A DNA stretch of 64,000 nt from Cellulomonas sp. Y8 (GCF_008033115.1 NZ_CP041203.1:806001-870000); one strand, 5' to 3'; positions 18,532 to 27,550 are shown, counted from the stretch's first letter. Program-made: numbers and translations. The notes: a model not told the origin generated them from the letters alone.

Positions 18532-20976
18532 TCAGCCGACCGCGACGTCCCGGCAGCCGATCGCCGGGTTGTACCCGGCCGGCGTGTTGATCGCGTAGGC
18601 GCACACCCGGTGCGCACCCGCCACCACGGTCAGCTCGCCGGAGAACCCGTGCGCCGCACCGGCCGCCGGGTAGGCGGCGCCGATGTCGGGACGCGCGGCG
18701 TCGGCGCGCACGGTCCCGGCGTACCCGCCGTCGACGTACACGTGGACGTCCACGGGGGCGGTGCCGGCGTCGGTGTCCAGCGCCCAGCCCGACACCCGCA
18801 CGGAGGACGGCGACGCCGCGACGACCTGGTCGAGGAACCCGACAGGCGCGGCGTTGACCACGGTCACGTCGCGGCACCCCAGCGACGGGTTGTACCCGGT
18901 CGGCGTGTTGATCACGTACACGCACACCCGGTGCGCACCCGCCGCCACCGGCAGCTCCAGGTCGAAGCCGTGGGCGGCCCCCGCCGCGGGGTACGCACGC
19001 CCGATGTCGGGGCGCGACGCGTCGGCCCGCGCGGTCGAGAGGTGACGGCCGTCGACGTACACGTGCACGTCGACGGGACCCGTGCCGGCGTCGGCGTCGA
19101 GCGCCCAACCCGCCACCCGCACCGACGACGGCGTCGCCGTCACCCGGTCCAGGAAGCCGACCGGGGTGGCGTTGACCACCGTCACGTCGCGGCAGCCGAG
19201 CGACGGGTTCGCGCCGGCCGGGGCGTTGATCGCGTACACGCACACCCGGTGCGCGCCCGCCGCCACCGGCAGCTCCAGCGAGAAGCCGTGGGCCGCGCCG
19301 GCCGCCGGGTACGCCGCGCCGATGTCGGGACGCGACCCGTCGGCGCGCGCGGTGGCGAGGTGGGCGCCGTTCACGTACACGTGCACGTCGACCGGCGCCG
19401 TGCCCGCGTCGGTGTCGAGCGCCCAGCCGGCGACCCGGATCGACGACGGGGTCGCGACCACCTGGTCCACGAACCCGACCGGCGCCGCGTTCACCGCCGT
19501 CACGTCGCGGCAGCCGAGCAGCTGGTCCACGCCCGGCCCCACGTTGCGCACCCAGAGGCACACGGTGTGGCGTCCGGGGGAGACGGGCACGTCGACCGAG
19601 AAGCCGTGGGCGGCCCCGGCACCGGGGTACGCGTTGGCGACGTCGGGACGCGACCTGTCCGCGAGCACGGGGTGCGAGGCGCCGTCGACCACCGCGTCCA
19701 CGACAAGGGACCGCGTGGGCTCGGAGGGATCGAAGGCCCATCCGACCACCCCGATCGCTGCGGCGGTCGTCCGGGTCGCCTCCCAGCTCGCCGCCGGGGA
19801 GGCGTGCACCACCTCGTTGGCGAGCTCGGCGACCCGGTTCCGGATCAGGCCGAGCCGCGCGTAGAGCTGCTCCCCCGGGCAGGACGTGAACTGGGCGTCG
19901 CGGTGCCCGTAGATGGTGGGGAAGGTGACCGTCGTCCCCTCGGGGTACTTCGACGCACCGCCGCCCGACACCATCGAGACCGAGGTGTTCGCGAGGATCC
20001 GCTCCGTCGCGAACTTCCAGGCGATGGCCTGCGACACCCCCTCCAGCACCTCGGCGGACGGCACCGTCGACACGTAGTTGCCCACCACGGACACGCCGAA
20101 CGTCCGCGAGTTGAACCCGCCGGTGTGCACGCCGACCACGCTCTCGTCGAACGACCCGAGCCGGCCTTCGTAGACGCGCCCGAACCGGTCCACGAGCGCG
20201 TTGTAGCCGATGTCGCACCAGCCCCGGCCCCCGGCGGCCTCCGACCGGGTGTGGTAGGCGTAGATGCCCCGGATGATCCCCGCGGCGGCGTCCGCCGAGT
20301 AGGTGTTCACCGAGTCGGTGTGGTGCACCGCCGCCGCGACGAGCGACGTGGTGTGGTCCGACGCGCACCCGCGGAGCGACTCGTCCGCGCCCCACTGCGC
20401 GCGCGTGATGATCGCGGGCCGGCCGATCGACGAGGCCGCCGGGGTGACCAGGGCGGCGTTCCGCACCGTGGCGCCCACCTCGGACGCGGACTGCCGCAGC
20501 GCCGCCGGGTCCTCGCCCGGGTCGATGATCACGGTCTTGACGTCGCGCAGCTCGCCCTCGCCCGCCGTGAGCCGGACCTCGAGCCCGTCCGACTCCTCCA
20601 CCACCAGCGCGTCGGTGTTGACCCGGCCGCCGGACATCTCGCCCTCGCCGGCCTCGGTCGTGCGCCAGGCGGACCACCCCGACGCGCCGTGGGCCCGGAA
20701 CCGGACCGTCACGTCCGAGGCCGTGTCGGCCCAGCTGATCCCGAGCACGGTGAACGGGGTCGTGCTCCAGACCGCGGACTCCGCCTCGCCCGCGGGCGCC
20801 TGCCGGGCCGAGGGAGCCGAGGGGACCTCGCCGTCCTCGAGGGCCAGCTCGGTCACCTGGATGCCCTCGCCACCGGAGTCGGTCGCCGCGGGCGCCGACG
20901 GCGCGGCGGGCGGCGGCGCCACGGCGAGCGGCAGCGACACCGCCGCGGTCAGGAGGGCGATCAACCACTTACCCAC
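18532..20976 (-). CDS. secreted N-acetylmuramoyl-L-alanine amidase with four C-terminal modules
   Basis: 814 residues. After a signal peptide (WLIALLTAAVSLPLAVA) comes a roughly 160-residue region, then a PGRP/amidase_2 domain from about residue 185 to 380. Zinc-ligand candidates are the His in AAVHHTDS (about 217), and the His and Cys in YGHRDAQFTSCPG (about 355-367). It should cleave the bond between MurNAc and the peptide stem. Four 101-106-residue modules follow (19474-19791, 19156-19473, 18838-19155, 18535-18837). The GTG start has a GGAG ribosome site and a possible TAGGGT -10 at 21017-21022. The wall glycan is the likely target or anchor of the modules. Confidence 0.88.
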   Translation of the reverse strand: MGKWLIALLTAAVSLPLAVAPPPAAPSAPAATDSGGEGIQVTELALEDGEVPSAPSARQAPAGEAESAVWSTTPFTVLGISWADTASDVTVRFRAHGASGWSAWRTTEAGEGEMSGGRVNTDALVVEESDGLEVRLTAGEGELRDVKTVIIDPGEDPAALRQSASEVGATVRNAALVTPAASSIGRPAIITRAQWGADESLRGCASDHTTSLVAAAVHHTDSVNTYSADAAAGIIRGIYAYHTRSEAAGGRGWCDIGYNALVDRFGRVYEGRLGSFDESVVGVHTGGFNSRTFGVSVVGNYVSTVPSAEVLEGVSQAIAWKFATERILANTSVSMVSGGGASKYPEGTTVTFPTIYGHRDAQFTSCPGEQLYARLGLIRNRVAELANEVVHASPAASWEATRTTAAAIGVVGWAFDPSEPTRSLVVDAVVDGASHPVLADRSRPDVANAYPGAGAAHGFSVDVPVSPGRHTVCLWVRNVGPGVDQLLGCRDVTAVNAAPVGFVDQVVATPSSIRVAGWALDTDAGTAPVDVHVYVNGAHLATARADGSRPDIGAAYPAAGAAHGFSLELPVAAGAHRVCVYAINAPAGANPSLGCRDVTVVNATPVGFLDRVTATPSSVRVAGWALDADAGTGPVDVHVYVDGRHLSTARADASRPDIGRAYPAAGAAHGFDLELPVAAGAHRVCVYVINTPTGYNPSLGCRDVTVVNAAPVGFLDQVVAASPSSVRVSGWALDTDAGTAPVDVHVYVDGGYAGTVRADAARPDIGAAYPAAGAAHGFSGELTVVAGAHRVCAYAINTPAGYNPAIGCRDVAVG
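18535..19791 (-). repeat. four tandem copies of a ~106-residue surface module
   Basis: Units at 19474-19791 (most diverged), 19156-19473, 18838-19155 and 18535-18837. The last three are near-identical over long stretches, with RVAGWALD, PVDVHVYV, RPDIG.AYPAAGAAHGF and AGAHRVCVY. The DNA period is about 318 bases. The high identity suggests recent expansion or gene conversion. Confidence 0.9.
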
Positions 20977-21034
20977 GGGACTGCTCCGTCCGACGGCCGA
21001 GCTGGGGACGCACCGACCCTACGTCGCCCCCGCC

Positions 21035-21068
21035 CCGGCGCCCGCCCGACACACGCGGCGGGCGCCGG
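21035..21068. terminator. hairpin terminator of the export operon
   Basis: A perfect 12-base stem, CCGGCGCCCGCC (21035-21046) with its complement at 21057-21068, and a 10-base loop. It lies directly after the stop of the leftward glycosyltransferase gene at 21074 and upstream of the amidase gene. Confidence 0.6.
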
Positions 21069-21073
21069 CCCGA

Positions 21074-22951
21074 TCAGCCGATCTCGCGCAGCCGGTTCGC
21101 GATCCGGCGCGCCGCGTGCTCCCACGTGTAGTTCTCGGCGACGCGCTGCGCGGCCTTCTCGCCCTTGATGCGGGCGAGGTCGAGCGAGCCCGCGACCTCG
21201 CGCATCCGGGCGCGCAGGTGCGCCTCGTCGGGCTCCGCCCAGTCGAAGCCGTCGTAGTACACGCAGCGCGCCTCGGCCGGCGTCATGCTGTACCCGATCG
21301 GGAAACCGACCTCCTCGTCCAGGAAGTCGGCGACGCCGCTCCAGCCGGTCGAGATGACCGGCAGGCCGCACGCCATCGCCTCGAGCACCGGCTGGCCCCA
21401 GCCCTCGCCGCGGGTCGGCAGCACGAAGCAGTCCGCCGAGCGGTAGAGCGAACCCATCTGGTAACCCGTGAACTCCGGGTTGATCATCACCACGATGCGC
21501 GCCGACTCGGGCAGGTGCATCTTGGCGATCTCCGCCCGCACGTCGACCGAGGGGTCCCGGTTGAAGACCGACAGCAGCAGCGTGACGTCCTCGTTCTTGC
21601 TGAACTCGTGCGCGAAGGCGCGCAGCAGCACCTCGGGGGCCTTCCGCTCGCCCCACTCGAAGACCGACAGGAAGGTGAACGAGTCGGTGATCCGCTCGCC
21701 CCGGATCTGCGGGTTGAAGTACAGCGGGTCGACACCGAGCGGCATCACGTGGATCGGCACGGTCACGCCGCTGGCGCGGAACGTGTCGACGTTGAAGCTC
21801 GCCGGCACCCAGACCTCGTCCATCTGGTTGCAGCCGTCGACCCAGTCCTTCGGGAGGCCGGTGACCTCGAGCATCGTGTACCCGACCTGGTAGCGGGCCT
21901 CGCTGCGCCGGAAGAAGTCGGCCTGCGAGTAGGAGATCTCGACCGCCTTGCTCGAGGGCTCCCGCTTCATGATGTCGTCGATCAGGGGCTCGCCCGTCGG
22001 GCCGTCGACGTGGCCGTACGCGTTCTCGAACGACACCCGCACGTCCTGGTAGTGCAGCTGCTCCATGATCTTGCGGCTGCCGACGGCGTACCCGAGCGGG
22101 CTGTGCGCCACCGAGCGCCAGTGCGCGTCGACGTCGTACCGGTCGCGGTCGAGCCAGTCGCGCCACTTCGCGCCGAAGTACTTCTGCGACTCCGTGAGGA
22201 TCGACCAGATGTCGACCTTGTTCTCGCGGGTGGACGTGTTGTGGAAGTGCACCGGCGAGACGTCCCCGCGGTACATGACCTTCAGCCCGGCCTGGCGCGC
22301 GCGCAGGCAGTAGTCGGTGTCCTCGAAGTAGGCGAACAGCCCCTCGTCGAGCACCCCGAGGGTGTCGAGCCCGTGCCGGGTGAGGTAGGCCAGGGCGAAG
22401 ATGACGGCCTCGACCTCGCGCGTCCCACGCGCCTGCTCGATGTTCTTCTCCGTGCCGCCGAGCTGCTGGCCGAGGATCTCGACCGGCTGGACGTAGGCGC
22501 CGGTGTGGTTGATCCGGCCCGTCTGGTCCACCAGGCGGGAGCCGACCACCGCGACGTCGGGCTGGGCGTAGGCGGTCTCCTGCAGCTTCTGGATCCACCC
22601 CGCCTCGTCGAAGCGGATGTCGTTGTTGAGCAGGATCACGTCCTCGTCCGGACGTGCCAGCGCGATGCCGAGGTTGACCGCCTTGGTGAAGCCGAGGTTC
22701 TCGCCGTTCAGGACCACCGCGACGTCGTCGTGCTGCGCGTCGAGCTCGCCGAGCCAGTCGACGGTGCCGTCGGTGCTCCCGTTGTCCACGAAGACCAGCC
22801 GGTAGTCCGCGCCGACGGCGGTGGCGCGCACCGACTCGTAGCACCGCTGGGAGAAGCCGATGGCGTTCCACGTCAGGATGACGATCGCCACCGGTCGGGC
22901 GCCCGGAGCGGCCTGCGCGTCCGGGGCAGCTGCAACGTCCGTCGTGGTCAT
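21074..22951 (-). CDS. two-domain glycosyltransferase (GT2 plus GT4)
   Basis: 625 residues. The N-terminal GT2 domain begins PVAIVILTWNAIGFS, with VFVDNGSTDGT, LLNNDIRF and FEDTDYCLRARQAGLKV, as in rhamnosyltransferase-like GT2 enzymes. The C-terminal GT4 domain (about residues 340-625) has FLSVFEWGERKAPEVLL and PTRGEGWGQPVLEAMACG. Two catalytic domains in one chain could make two successive linkages of a repeat. ATG has a GAGGA ribosome site and overlaps the methyltransferase stop (ATGA). It is the last gene of the wzm-wzt-methyltransferase-GT operon. Confidence 0.85.
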   Translation of the reverse strand: MTTTDVAAAPDAQAAPGARPVAIVILTWNAIGFSQRCYESVRATAVGADYRLVFVDNGSTDGTVDWLGELDAQHDDVAVVLNGENLGFTKAVNLGIALARPDEDVILLNNDIRFDEAGWIQKLQETAYAQPDVAVVGSRLVDQTGRINHTGAYVQPVEILGQQLGGTEKNIEQARGTREVEAVIFALAYLTRHGLDTLGVLDEGLFAYFEDTDYCLRARQAGLKVMYRGDVSPVHFHNTSTRENKVDIWSILTESQKYFGAKWRDWLDRDRYDVDAHWRSVAHSPLGYAVGSRKIMEQLHYQDVRVSFENAYGHVDGPTGEPLIDDIMKREPSSKAVEISYSQADFFRRSEARYQVGYTMLEVTGLPKDWVDGCNQMDEVWVPASFNVDTFRASGVTVPIHVMPLGVDPLYFNPQIRGERITDSFTFLSVFEWGERKAPEVLLRAFAHEFSKNEDVTLLLSVFNRDPSVDVRAEIAKMHLPESARIVVMINPEFTGYQMGSLYRSADCFVLPTRGEGWGQPVLEAMACGLPVISTGWSGVADFLDEEVGFPIGYSMTPAEARCVYYDGFDWAEPDEAHLRARMREVAGSLDLARIKGEKAAQRVAENYTWEHAARRIANRLREIG

Positions 22952-24111
22952 GAGTTCCTCGTGTCGGGCTTGTGGGCGACGATCGCGTAGTGCTGGTACC
23001 CGTAGATCAGGTCGTTCAGCATGTCGGTGTTCGCGGCGAGCACGTCCCACCCGGGCTGCGTCCGCAGCTCCTCGGGGACCGGCGTCAGCCGCGCCGAGTC
23101 GGGGACGCGCTGGCTGCGCTCGATGCGCACGTCCTCGAAGCCGCAGGCCTCGAACGCCCACTTCAGCGCCTCGGGGTGGATCGGCTTGATGTGCGTGAGG
23201 TCGACGTAGAAGAACGTCGCCAGGATGAACAGCGCCTCGGGGTTCGGCGTCTCCATGACGAACACGCCGCCCGGGGCGAGCTTGCGGTGCACCAGGTCGA
23301 TCGAGCCGATGAGCTGGTTGGTGGTGAGGTGCTCGGCCACCTGGCTCGAGAACACCCCGTCCACCTCCCCGGTCTCCAGGCCGCGCAGGTGCTCGACCGC
23401 GTCCTCGAGCCGCACGTCGCGACCCGCGGACCGCGCCGTCTCCACCTGCGACGCGTCGGAGTCGACCCCGTAGGCGGAGATCCCCCGCTCGTTCAGCATG
23501 TCGACGAACTCGCCGCGCCCGCACCCGAGGTCGAGCACCCGCTCGCAGCCGTCGAAGTGCTGGAGGTAGGGCGCCAGCAGCGGGCGGACCACGCCCTGCG
23601 ACCCGCGGTGCCGGTCCTCGAAGCTGCTGTACGCGAGGATCCGCTGCACGCTCGGGTCGAGCTCGGAGTCCGACCCCGAGCCGCCGCCCGACGGCCGCGC
23701 GGCGACGTCGGCACCGAGGTTGTCGACCGCCCGCTCGAGGGTGTCCATCCGCAGGAGGAGGTCCCGGAGGCCCTCCTCGGTGCGGCCGACCGTCGCCGCG
23801 ATGCGCTCGTCCACGCCGAGGAGGCCCTGGTTGATGCTGGCCTGCTGGTCGGCGACCGGCTTGGCGTACCACCGGGCGAGCCGGCGGAACACGCGCTTCG
23901 AGAAGGTGATCGCGGGGCCGACCACCGCCCGGGCCGAGCCGGACGGCCGGTCGACGGTGATGTTGGCGAGCGGCCGGAGCTCCTGGATCCCGTAGCGGTC
24001 GTCCGGCTCCATCTCCACGAAGACCGGACCGGTGGTCCGCTCGCGGCGGGCGCGGGACACGTCCGCGCGGACCCGCTGCATGACGACGGAGACGTCGTTG
24101 TTCTTGAGCAT
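22948..24111 (-). CDS. SAM-dependent methyltransferase with coiled-coil N-terminus
   Basis: 387 residues. The first roughly 150 residues are helical, with a predicted coiled coil near residues 85-135 (around DERIAATVGRTEEGLRDLL). A class I methyltransferase domain follows: motif I VLDLGCGRGEF (about 190-200), GVDSDASQVE, FSSQVAEHLT and ETPNPEALF. It sits between wzt and a glycosyltransferase in an export operon. A chain-terminating role, capping the non-reducing end as WbdD-type enzymes do in ABC-exported O-antigens, is therefore plausible. That is inference from context; no kinase domain is present. Confidence 0.8.
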   Translation of the reverse strand: MLKNNDVSVVMQRVRADVSRARRERTTGPVFVEMEPDDRYGIQELRPLANITVDRPSGSARAVVGPAITFSKRVFRRLARWYAKPVADQQASINQGLLGVDERIAATVGRTEEGLRDLLLRMDTLERAVDNLGADVAARPSGGGSGSDSELDPSVQRILAYSSFEDRHRGSQGVVRPLLAPYLQHFDGCERVLDLGCGRGEFVDMLNERGISAYGVDSDASQVETARSAGRDVRLEDAVEHLRGLETGEVDGVFSSQVAEHLTTNQLIGSIDLVHRKLAPGGVFVMETPNPEALFILATFFYVDLTHIKPIHPEALKWAFEACGFEDVRIERSQRVPDSARLTPVPEELRTQPGWDVLAANTDMLNDLIYGYQHYAIVAHKPDTRNS

Positions 24112-24123
24112 GGCGTCCTTCGG

Positions 24124-25357
24124 TCAGACGGGGTTCGGGGTGCGGTCCGCCAGCGGCTGCAGCGACCAGGTGCCGGGCGCGAAGAGCGTCCCGTTCTGGC
24201 CGAGCGTGCGCGGGCTGTCGACCACCTGGAACGAGTACTCGCGCTCGTGCCAGTCGTAGATCGTGCTGCAGGCGAAGTCGTGCACCGCGACGGTCATCAT
24301 GTGGGGGCCCTTGAGGAGCGGCAGCTCGTCGAACTGGAACCGCACGGTCCCCTGCGGCGGCAGCGACCGGGTGAGGTCGCTCCGGGCCGAGTTCTGGCCG
24401 TGCACGTGCTGCTCGGTGTCCGCGCGGTAGAGCGCGAACCCCACCACCAGCTCGTCCACCGGCTTGCGCGACCGGTAGTCCACCTCGATCGCGGCGGCGT
24501 CGGCACCGTGCAGGGTCGAGGTCGCGCGCCCCTGCGAGTCGACGGTGCGCACCGCGGTGATCTCCACGTCGCCGTTGCCCCACCGCGACGCGCTGGAGGA
24601 GGAGCCGCCCACCGACGGGACGTCGCTCACGTGCACGTCGCCGAGGTACTGGCCCACGACCTCGTCGGAGGGACCGTAGGCGCGCAGGTCGCCCTTCTCG
24701 ATCCAGATCGCGTCGCGGCACATCCCGCGGATCGTGTCCAGGCTGTGCGAGACGAGGACGATCGTCCGGCCGTCCTGCCGGAAGTGCGCGATCCGCTCGA
24801 AGCACTTCATCTGGAACTCCTCGTCGCCCACGGCGAGGACCTCGTCGAGCAGGAGGATGTCCGGCTCGACGCTGATCGAGACGGCGAACGCGAGGCGGGC
24901 GTACATGCCCGAGCTGTAGTTCTTGACCGGGAGGGTCCATGAACTGCTCGACGCCGGCGAAGTCGACGATCGACTCGTACAGCGCGTCCGTCTCCGCCTC
25001 CTTGCGCCCGAGGACCGAGCTCGCGAGGTAGACGTTCTCCCGACCCGTCAGGTCGGGGTGGAAGCCCGTGCCCAGCTCCAGCAGCGCGGCGACCGAGCCG
25101 TTGACGCGGACCTGGCCCTTGTTCGGGCTGAGGATGCGGGCCAGCACCTTCAGCGTCGTCGACTTGCCGGAGCCGTTGGGCCCGACGATGCCCAGGGTCG
25201 ACCCCTGCGGCACCTCGAAGCTGACGCCCTTGAGCGCCCAGAACTCGTCGAACTTGTTCGATCGGCCGATGAAGCGCTCCTTGAGGGTGTGCGAGCGCTC
25301 CTGGTAGACGCGGAAGCTCTTCCAGACGTCGTCGACCTCGATGGCGGTACCGGTCAT
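24124..25357 (-). pseudogene. wzt: polysaccharide ABC transporter ATP-binding protein, single frameshift
   Basis: The ATPase that powers export of a lipid-linked polysaccharide. From ATG at 25357 the first frame gives Walker A GPNGSGKST (59-67) and continues to QFMD. The rest, starting PVKNYSSGMYARLAF with Walker B ILLLDEVLAVGD, lies in another frame. One extra G in the run at 24933-24935 (plus strand) explains the break: removing it gives 1233 bases and 410 residues. The last roughly 165 residues (GDVEITAV, VGFALYR, HMMTVAVHD) match the Wzt C-terminal glycan-binding domain. It may be intact if the base is a sequencing error. It follows wzm by two bases. Confidence 0.88.
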
Positions 25358-25359
25358 CT

Positions 25360-26250
25360 TCAGATCATCTCCGCGAAGAGTCGTTCGTTGCGGCGGAACA
25401 CCACGAAGCCGACGACGACGAGCACGAGCCCGACGACCGCCCCGTACCCGAGCAGCTTCCAGTCGGGCGCCGCGTCCATGAGCAGGACGTTGCGCAGCGA
25501 GACGACCACGCCCGTCATGGGGTTGAGCTGCACGATGTTGAGGAACGTCGGACGGTGCTCGAGCAGGTTGAGGGAGTAGATGATCGGGGTCCCCCAGAAC
25601 CACATCTGCATGAAGATGCCGATGAAGTGCTGCACGTCGCGGAAGAACACCGCGGCGGTCGAGAGCAGGAGCCCGATGCCGAACGCGAGGAGCATCGCGA
25701 CGAGCACGATCAGCGGCACGAACACCACGTGCCAGCTCGGGATGCCCACCACCACGACGACGACGATCAGCGCGACGCCGAACTCCCACAGGAACGTGAC
25801 GAAGGCCGACAGCACGCTCGTCAGCGGCAGGATCTCGCGCCGGAAGTAGACCTTGCTCAGCAGGTACCCGGCGCCGACGACGGAGCTGGTGCCGCCGATC
25901 GCGCCGTTCTGCATGAGGTTCCAGATCGTGAGCCCCACGAACAGGTACACGGCGAACGGCACGTTCCCCGCGTCGCGCACGGGCGACGCGGGCATGATGA
26001 CCGTGAAGATGAAGGTGTAGATCGCGACGGTCGTGATCGGCGTGATCAGCGACCACAGGGCACCGAGCGCGGTCCCGCGGTGCTGGATCTTGATGTCGCG
26101 CCGGACCAGGTTGCGCAGGAGCTCGCGCGCGGCGCGGTACTCCAGCACCGTGGTCGCGAAGCGCTCCTTGCGCGTCGGTTCGGCGCCGGATCGCGGCGGC
26201 CGGGACGCCGGCTCGGACGTCGGCGCGACGGAGCCAGGGGTTGAGGGCAT
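25360..26250 (-). CDS. wzm: polysaccharide ABC transporter permease
   Basis: 296 residues with six predicted membrane segments and the ABC2 permease pattern: a cytoplasmic basic N-terminus (RRDIKIQHRGTALGALWSLI), a first helix near TVAIYTFIFTVIM, SKVYFRREILPL, and a C-terminal NPMTGVVVSLRNVLL. It forms the membrane channel for the Wzt ATPase that starts two bases after its stop. It is the first gene of the export operon. ATG at 26250 is supported by a TACGCT element seven bases upstream and the lack of a ribosome site. Confidence 0.9.
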   Translation of the reverse strand: MPSTPGSVAPTSEPASRPPRSGAEPTRKERFATTVLEYRAARELLRNLVRRDIKIQHRGTALGALWSLITPITTVAIYTFIFTVIMPASPVRDAGNVPFAVYLFVGLTIWNLMQNGAIGGTSSVVGAGYLLSKVYFRREILPLTSVLSAFVTFLWEFGVALIVVVVVVGIPSWHVVFVPLIVLVAMLLAFGIGLLLSTAAVFFRDVQHFIGIFMQMWFWGTPIIYSLNLLEHRPTFLNIVQLNPMTGVVVSLRNVLLMDAAPDWKLLGYGAVVGLVLVVVGFVVFRRNERLFAEMI

Positions 26251-26257
26251 GCCGACC

Positions 26258-26263
26258 AGCGTA
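26258..26263 (-). promoter_or_regulatory. -10 element (TACGCT) of the export operon
   Basis: On the minus strand TACGCT is followed by seven bases and the ATG of wzm. The spacing fits a leaderless transcript. It is the only obvious promoter for the four-gene export operon. Confidence 0.55.
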
Positions 26264-26284
26264 CAACCCGCCAACAGGACGAAT

Positions 26285-26296
26285 CGTCCCGGGACG
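26285..26296. promoter_or_regulatory. 12-base palindrome in the wzm upstream region
   Basis: CGTCCCGGGACG is a perfect palindrome 22 bases upstream of the wzm -10 element and in the gap shared with the divergent gene at 26363. It may be an operator for wzm; no matching regulator was identified. Confidence 0.3.
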
Positions 26297-26362
26297 GGCG
26301 GCCCCGCGCACCTTCGGTGTGGGCCTCGTGAAGGCTCCGCCGCGGGTGAGAGCATCTTCCGC

Positions 26363-27460
26363 ATGCGCATCGTGCTCGACGCCACGCCCCTGCTCGGCCG
26401 CAGGACCGGCGTCGGCAGGTACGCCCACCACCTGGTCCGCGAGCTGCCGGCGGCGCTCGTGCGCGCCGGGCTCGGCGACGTGGAGACGGCCGTGTCCACG
26501 TGGACCGCGCGCGGCGGCCGGCTGACCGACCTGCCCGCGGGGGTGCGCCAGGTCGGGCCCCGGGTGCCCGCCCGGGTGCTCCGCGAGGCCTGGCTCCGCT
26601 GGGACCACCCGCGCGCGGAGGCGCTGGTGGGGCGGTGCGCGGTGTTCCACGGGACCAACTTCGTCTCCCCGCCCTCCCGGCACGCGCGCGAGGTGCTGAC
26701 CGTGCACGACCTCACGTACGAGCTGCACCGCGAGACGGTGTCGGCCGACTCCCTCGCCTACCGCAGCCTCGTCCGGCGCGCGCTGCGCCGCGGAGCCCAC
26801 GTGGTCACCCCCAGCCGCGCGGTCGCCGAGGCCGTGCGCGACTTCTACGACCTCGACGCGGAGCGGGTGACCCCGACCCCGCTCGGCGTCGAGCCGGCGT
26901 GGTTCGACGCGACGCCCCGCGTGCCGGAGCCGCTGGCGGGGCAGGTGGGCGTCGACGACTTCTACCTGTTCGTCGGGTCCCTCGACCCCCGGAAGAACCT
27001 GGCGCGGCTCGTCGAGGCGCACGCCGCCCTGCGCCGCTCGCGCCCCGGCACGCCTCCCCTGGTCCTGGCCGGGCCCGCCGGACGGTCCGCGGTCGACGGC
27101 AGCGGGTCCGACGTCCACCTGGCGGGCTGGCTCGACGACGACCAGCTGCGCGGGCTGGTCGCCGCGAGCCGCGCCCTCGTGCTGCCCTCGCTCGACGAGG
27201 GGTTCGGCCTGCCGGCGCTCGAGGCGCTGGCGGCGGGCCGGCCCGTGGTCGCCTCGTCCATCGACGCGGTGCGCGAGGTCGTGGGTCCGCACGGCCTGCT
27301 GCACGCCGCCCAGGACGTGACGGCGATCGCGGGCGCGCTCGAGGAGGTGCTCGGGGCACCGGACGACGACGCCGCGCGCGCGGCCCGCCGGGCGCACGCG
27401 CGCGGGTGGACCTGGGCGGCGTGCGCCGACGCCACCGTCGGGGCCTACGGGCTGGGCTGA
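26363..27460 (+). CDS. GT4-family glycosyltransferase
   Basis: 365 residues, GT-B fold. Signatures: RTGVGRYAHHLVREL near residues 14-28, LTVHDLTYELHRE, GSLDPRKNLARL (about 207-218) and PSLDEGFGLPALEAL (about 275-289). ATG at 26363 begins the conserved MRIVLDATPL strand. It is divergent from wzm across 112 bases. It probably adds a mannose- or rhamnose-type residue to the exported glycan; the substrate is not determinable. Confidence 0.85.
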   Translation: MRIVLDATPLLGRRTGVGRYAHHLVRELPAALVRAGLGDVETAVSTWTARGGRLTDLPAGVRQVGPRVPARVLREAWLRWDHPRAEALVGRCAVFHGTNFVSPPSRHAREVLTVHDLTYELHRETVSADSLAYRSLVRRALRRGAHVVTPSRAVAEAVRDFYDLDAERVTPTPLGVEPAWFDATPRVPEPLAGQVGVDDFYLFVGSLDPRKNLARLVEAHAALRRSRPGTPPLVLAGPAGRSAVDGSGSDVHLAGWLDDDQLRGLVAASRALVLPSLDEGFGLPALEALAAGRPVVASSIDAVREVVGPHGLLHAAQDVTAIAGALEEVLGAPDDDAARAARRAHARGWTWAACADATVGAYGLG

Positions 27461-27488
27461 CGCCCGTCCGCGTCGGCCGCGGGCACGC

Positions 27489-27532
27489 GTCACCCGTCCG
27501 CCACGGTGCGTCGGGCGGCGCCGGCGGGTGAC
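27489..27532 (+). terminator. possible weak hairpin terminator
   Basis: GTCACCCG (27489-27496) pairs with CGGGTGAC (27525-27532) around a GC-rich 28-base loop. It follows the glycosyltransferase stop at 27460. The stem is short and the loop long, so support is weak. Confidence 0.3.
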
Positions 27533-27550
27533 CTGTGCCTCAATACACGC

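Noticed and set aside
24933..24935. Programmed ribosomal frameshifting in wzt
   Set aside because: No slippery heptamer or downstream structure is evident, and nine similar shifts occur in other genes, which favours sequence error.
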